Below are positions 62,452-64,000 of a stretch of DNA of 64,000 bases, one piece after another; the first letter of the stretch is position 1, and each line of letters begins with the position of its first letter. A program made the position numbers and the translations under genes. The notes under the pieces are model-generated. The model did not search any database, had not been told where the DNA came from, and saw nothing but the letters and a program-made list of their open reading frames with translations. Location of the stretch: positions 124,001 to 188,000 of the forward strand of contig NZ_CP062983.1 of the NCBI RefSeq assembly GCF_015500095.1, in the 5' to 3' direction. This stretch comes from Phototrophicus methaneseepsis. GTDB lineage: Bacteria > Chloroflexota > Anaerolineae > Aggregatilineales > Phototrophicaceae.

Positions 62452-62937
62452 ATGGTTGAAAAGCAAAAGATAAGATCGAACAGACGCCGCTTACGCCGGG
62501 AACTCAGGCAGCAACGCCATGAGCTCAGGCGCAGACGCCGTATGATACGACGAAAAGAAAGTTACAGCACAATGGATACACTCGCGAAATCAATTGCAAC
62601 AGTCATCATGTGGGCTGGCATGTTAGGGGTTATTTTCCTCGCCATTCCCAATATGGGTGGGCTGGCGGTTTTACTGGCGCTCGTGCTCATGATCCCCTTG
62701 CTCGCGATAATGGCCTTTATGTGGGTTGTGAACTCGCCATTCGCTTATAACCACTCTCAACGAGGGAAGCAGCAAGAAGAAAACCAGGAAAAGCGCAAAC
62801 GCGATATGCTGGATTCCGTCCTGAGAGAACTGAGCGATGAGCAGCTCGCAGCCCTCAAATACCGCTTAAGCGAGCCGGATTTTGAAGAACGCCTGGAATA
62901 TATGATTGGCGATGATGGCGAACTCATTCAGCGCTGA
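62452..62937 (+). CDS. Small membrane protein, KRDMLDS-tail family, copy 3 with Arg-rich N-terminus
   Basis: This copy adds a strongly basic 35-residue N-terminus (RRRLRRELRQQRHELRRRRR) before the two membrane helices (KSIATVIMWAGMLGVIFLAIP and LAVLLALVLMIPLLAIMAFMW). The conserved tail follows: QEKRKRDMLDSVLRELSDEQ, LAALKYRLSEPDFEERL, then IGDDGELI. An internal ATG at 62572 would remove the basic part, leaving a protein like copies 1 and 2; which start is used cannot be told. The DNA in the tail is nearly identical to copy 2, indicating recent duplication. Confidence 0.72.
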   Translation: MVEKQKIRSNRRRLRRELRQQRHELRRRRRMIRRKESYSTMDTLAKSIATVIMWAGMLGVIFLAIPNMGGLAVLLALVLMIPLLAIMAFMWVVNSPFAYNHSQRGKQQEENQEKRKRDMLDSVLRELSDEQLAALKYRLSEPDFEERLEYMIGDDGELIQR

Positions 62938-63049
62938 TGCATTGGGCCGCCACGCCAGCCAATGATCGAACGATGAGAAGATAGGTCACTGTAAGGAAAA
63001 CGCGCTAAACTGGCTCTATGTGACGGAAATAGCAGCAAGAGCCACGTTT

Positions 63050-63616
63050 ATGTACACTGAAAATAAGCGCAAAAACGCCGATATCATCCGTTCAAAAAGC
63101 CTGCTGTATGTGACCACTTCTCTTGCCATCATCCTCGGCATGATCGGTATCTTCAGTCAGGCATCTCTGGGGCTCTATCTCAACTGGGGCGACCATCTTG
63201 CACAATATGCCGTTGGCGGGCTGGGCCTGACAGGCGGCTATCTGTACCTCTACTGGCAGTTTATGCGGTCTTTGCAGCATAACAACAGCGTTGAGGCCGG
63301 TACAGCCTACTTGCTACGCGCATTCTTGCTATGTGGGACGATCTTCTCCATGTTCAACCTCACAGTGCATGCAGCTTATACAGCTTACAGTGGCTCTATG
63401 GCCGTGGTCTCAGTGTTGTGGGTGCTCAGTTTGGTGACGCTATGGATCACCCATAACCAGACAGCAGCACAGGCATGCCTCTACCCTGAAGTCAACGTGC
63501 AGGGGGCTTATGATGCGGTTGAGCGACTCAGAGATACCTATGGGGATGAATTCATTGATGAGCTGATTGATGAAGGGCTACCCCTGGCCAGCACGAATCA
63601 CCGTTCGGTGCGGTGA
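63050..63616 (+). CDS. Polytopic membrane protein with DUF-like C-terminal tail
   Basis: The protein has four hydrophobic helices (LLYVTTSLAIILGMIGIF, LAQYAVGGLGLTGGYLYLYW, AYLLRAFLLCGTIFSMFNL and MAVVSVLWVLSLVTLWI) and a 45-residue soluble end (VQGAYDAVERLRDTYGDEFIDELIDEG). No family was recognised. The start is uncertain: ATG 63050 with a weak AAGAG upstream is preferred to GTG 63020, which has none. It follows the three-gene membrane family on the same strand and converges on the cysteine synthase gene. Confidence 0.65.
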   Translation: MYTENKRKNADIIRSKSLLYVTTSLAIILGMIGIFSQASLGLYLNWGDHLAQYAVGGLGLTGGYLYLYWQFMRSLQHNNSVEAGTAYLLRAFLLCGTIFSMFNLTVHAAYTAYSGSMAVVSVLWVLSLVTLWITHNQTAAQACLYPEVNVQGAYDAVERLRDTYGDEFIDELIDEGLPLASTNHRSVR

Positions 63617-63667
63617 GACGCTGACCAGAGTTTGCAATACGTGCCTGCCATAAGCGCGGCACACAGG

Positions 63668-64000
63668 TTAGGCTTGTTCTTGCCAAAAGCTCTCGCTGAG
63701 ATACTTATAGGCATTATCAGGGAACAGGGTGACGACGACGCCCGGTTTGTGCGCTTCGGCCAATTCATTGGCGACCTGTAACGCAGCGACCATCGCGGCA
63801 GCGGCACTGATGCCGACCAGATAACCTTCTTCACGGGCTAAACGCCGGGCCATCTCATAAGTGGCCTCTGTTGAAATTGCCAGGTTACGGTCCGCGAAGG
63901 CTTCGTCATAAATCCCTGGCTTAATGGCCGTTTCGATATGCTTCCAGCCTTCAATGCCATTAAAGGCGCTATCCGGCTGTGCCGAGATGATTTCAATATT
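63668..64000 (-). CDS. PLP-dependent cysteine synthase, C-terminal part
   Basis: The visible 110 residues are the C-terminal third of an O-acetylserine sulfhydrylase-family enzyme. GIEGWKHIETAIKPGIYDE is followed by STEATYEMARRLAREEGYLVGISAAAAMVAAL and the family's end motif VVTLFPDNAYKYLSESFW. The enzyme makes cysteine from activated serine and sulfide (or a sulfur-carrier protein) with PLP. The N-terminal lysine that binds PLP lies outside the window. It is read on the minus strand and ends at TAA 63668. Confidence 0.92.
   Translation of the reverse strand, partial: NIEIISAQPDSAFNGIEGWKHIETAIKPGIYDEAFADRNLAISTEATYEMARRLAREEGYLVGISAAAAMVAALQVANELAEAHKPGVVVTLFPDNAYKYLSESFWQEQA

Noticed and set aside
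63598-63834. 78-codon minus-strand frame at the right edge
   Set aside because: It is out of frame with, and overlaps, the clear cysteine synthase C-terminus ending at 63668.

Overview
The window looks like bacterial chromosome from a moderately GC-rich member of the Chloroflexota (Anaerolineae-like). This is inferred from the mix of protein types: two eukaryotic-like Ser/Thr kinases, secreted SH3b and pectin-acetylesterase-like proteins, a large TPR/acidic protein, a deazaflavin (F420)-type oxidoreductase, M29 aminopeptidase and GT39-type glycosyltransferase. It does not come from a marker-gene tree. No rRNA, tRNA, CRISPR array, transposase or phage gene was seen.

Layout. 1-3.5 kb: partial minus-strand gene for a TPR protein with a very long acidic, repeat-containing tail. 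3.7-12.5 kb: mostly plus-strand housekeeping and surface genes (secreted beta-propeller-like protein, Na+/H+ antiporter, MBL hydrolase, transmembrane Ser/Thr kinase), interrupted by an AT-rich TIR-HEAT gene that looks acquired. 12.6-28 kb: secreted and membrane proteins (duplicated-domain protein, pectin acetylesterase-like, SH3b protein with tandem repeats, SGNH protein, a pair of paralogous membrane proteins), plus SbcD and a VOC protein, with a 1.2 kb gene-free stretch at 13.5-14.6 kb. 28-41 kb: sugar catabolism. KdgK, an SMP-30 lactonase and a divergent ketoglutarate-semialdehyde-type dehydrogenase are followed, after an AT-rich Mrr-like restriction endonuclease, by a minus-strand L-rhamnose operon: FGGY kinase, rhamnose mutarotase RhaM, isomerase RhaA, a fused rhamnulose-1-phosphate aldolase/lactaldehyde dehydrogenase, a LutA-like Fe-S subunit and a deazaflavin-type oxidoreductase. 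Together these can take L-rhamnose to DHAP and lactate.

41-47 kb: polysaccharide/deoxysugar genes (GT2, RfbF, SDR, C-methyltransferase, GT4), consistent with a CDP-linked branched deoxysugar. 47-53 kb: M29 aminopeptidase, LysR regulator, a TetR regulator divergent from a cytochrome P450 with shared repeat motifs, then two tiny paralogous basic proteins, each with its own signals. 53-59 kb: RidA, CNNM/CorC-type transporter, cytidine deaminase, VanZ, a DUF2268-type protease, Ada and a lone ribosomal protein S4. 59.7-64 kb: a protein kinase fused to a NarL-type response regulator, three tandem paralogous membrane proteins with a conserved cytoplasmic tail, another membrane protein and the 3' end of a cysteine synthase.

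The best candidates for undescribed biology are the kinase-receiver-HTH single-chain regulator, the microprotein pair with its perfect 12-bp inverted repeat, the CCTGTTCAAAA element shared by the TetR/P450 promoter and a tandem triple 2.3 kb away, the three-gene KRDMLDS-motif family, and the acidic WL/TGLTGML-repeat protein.
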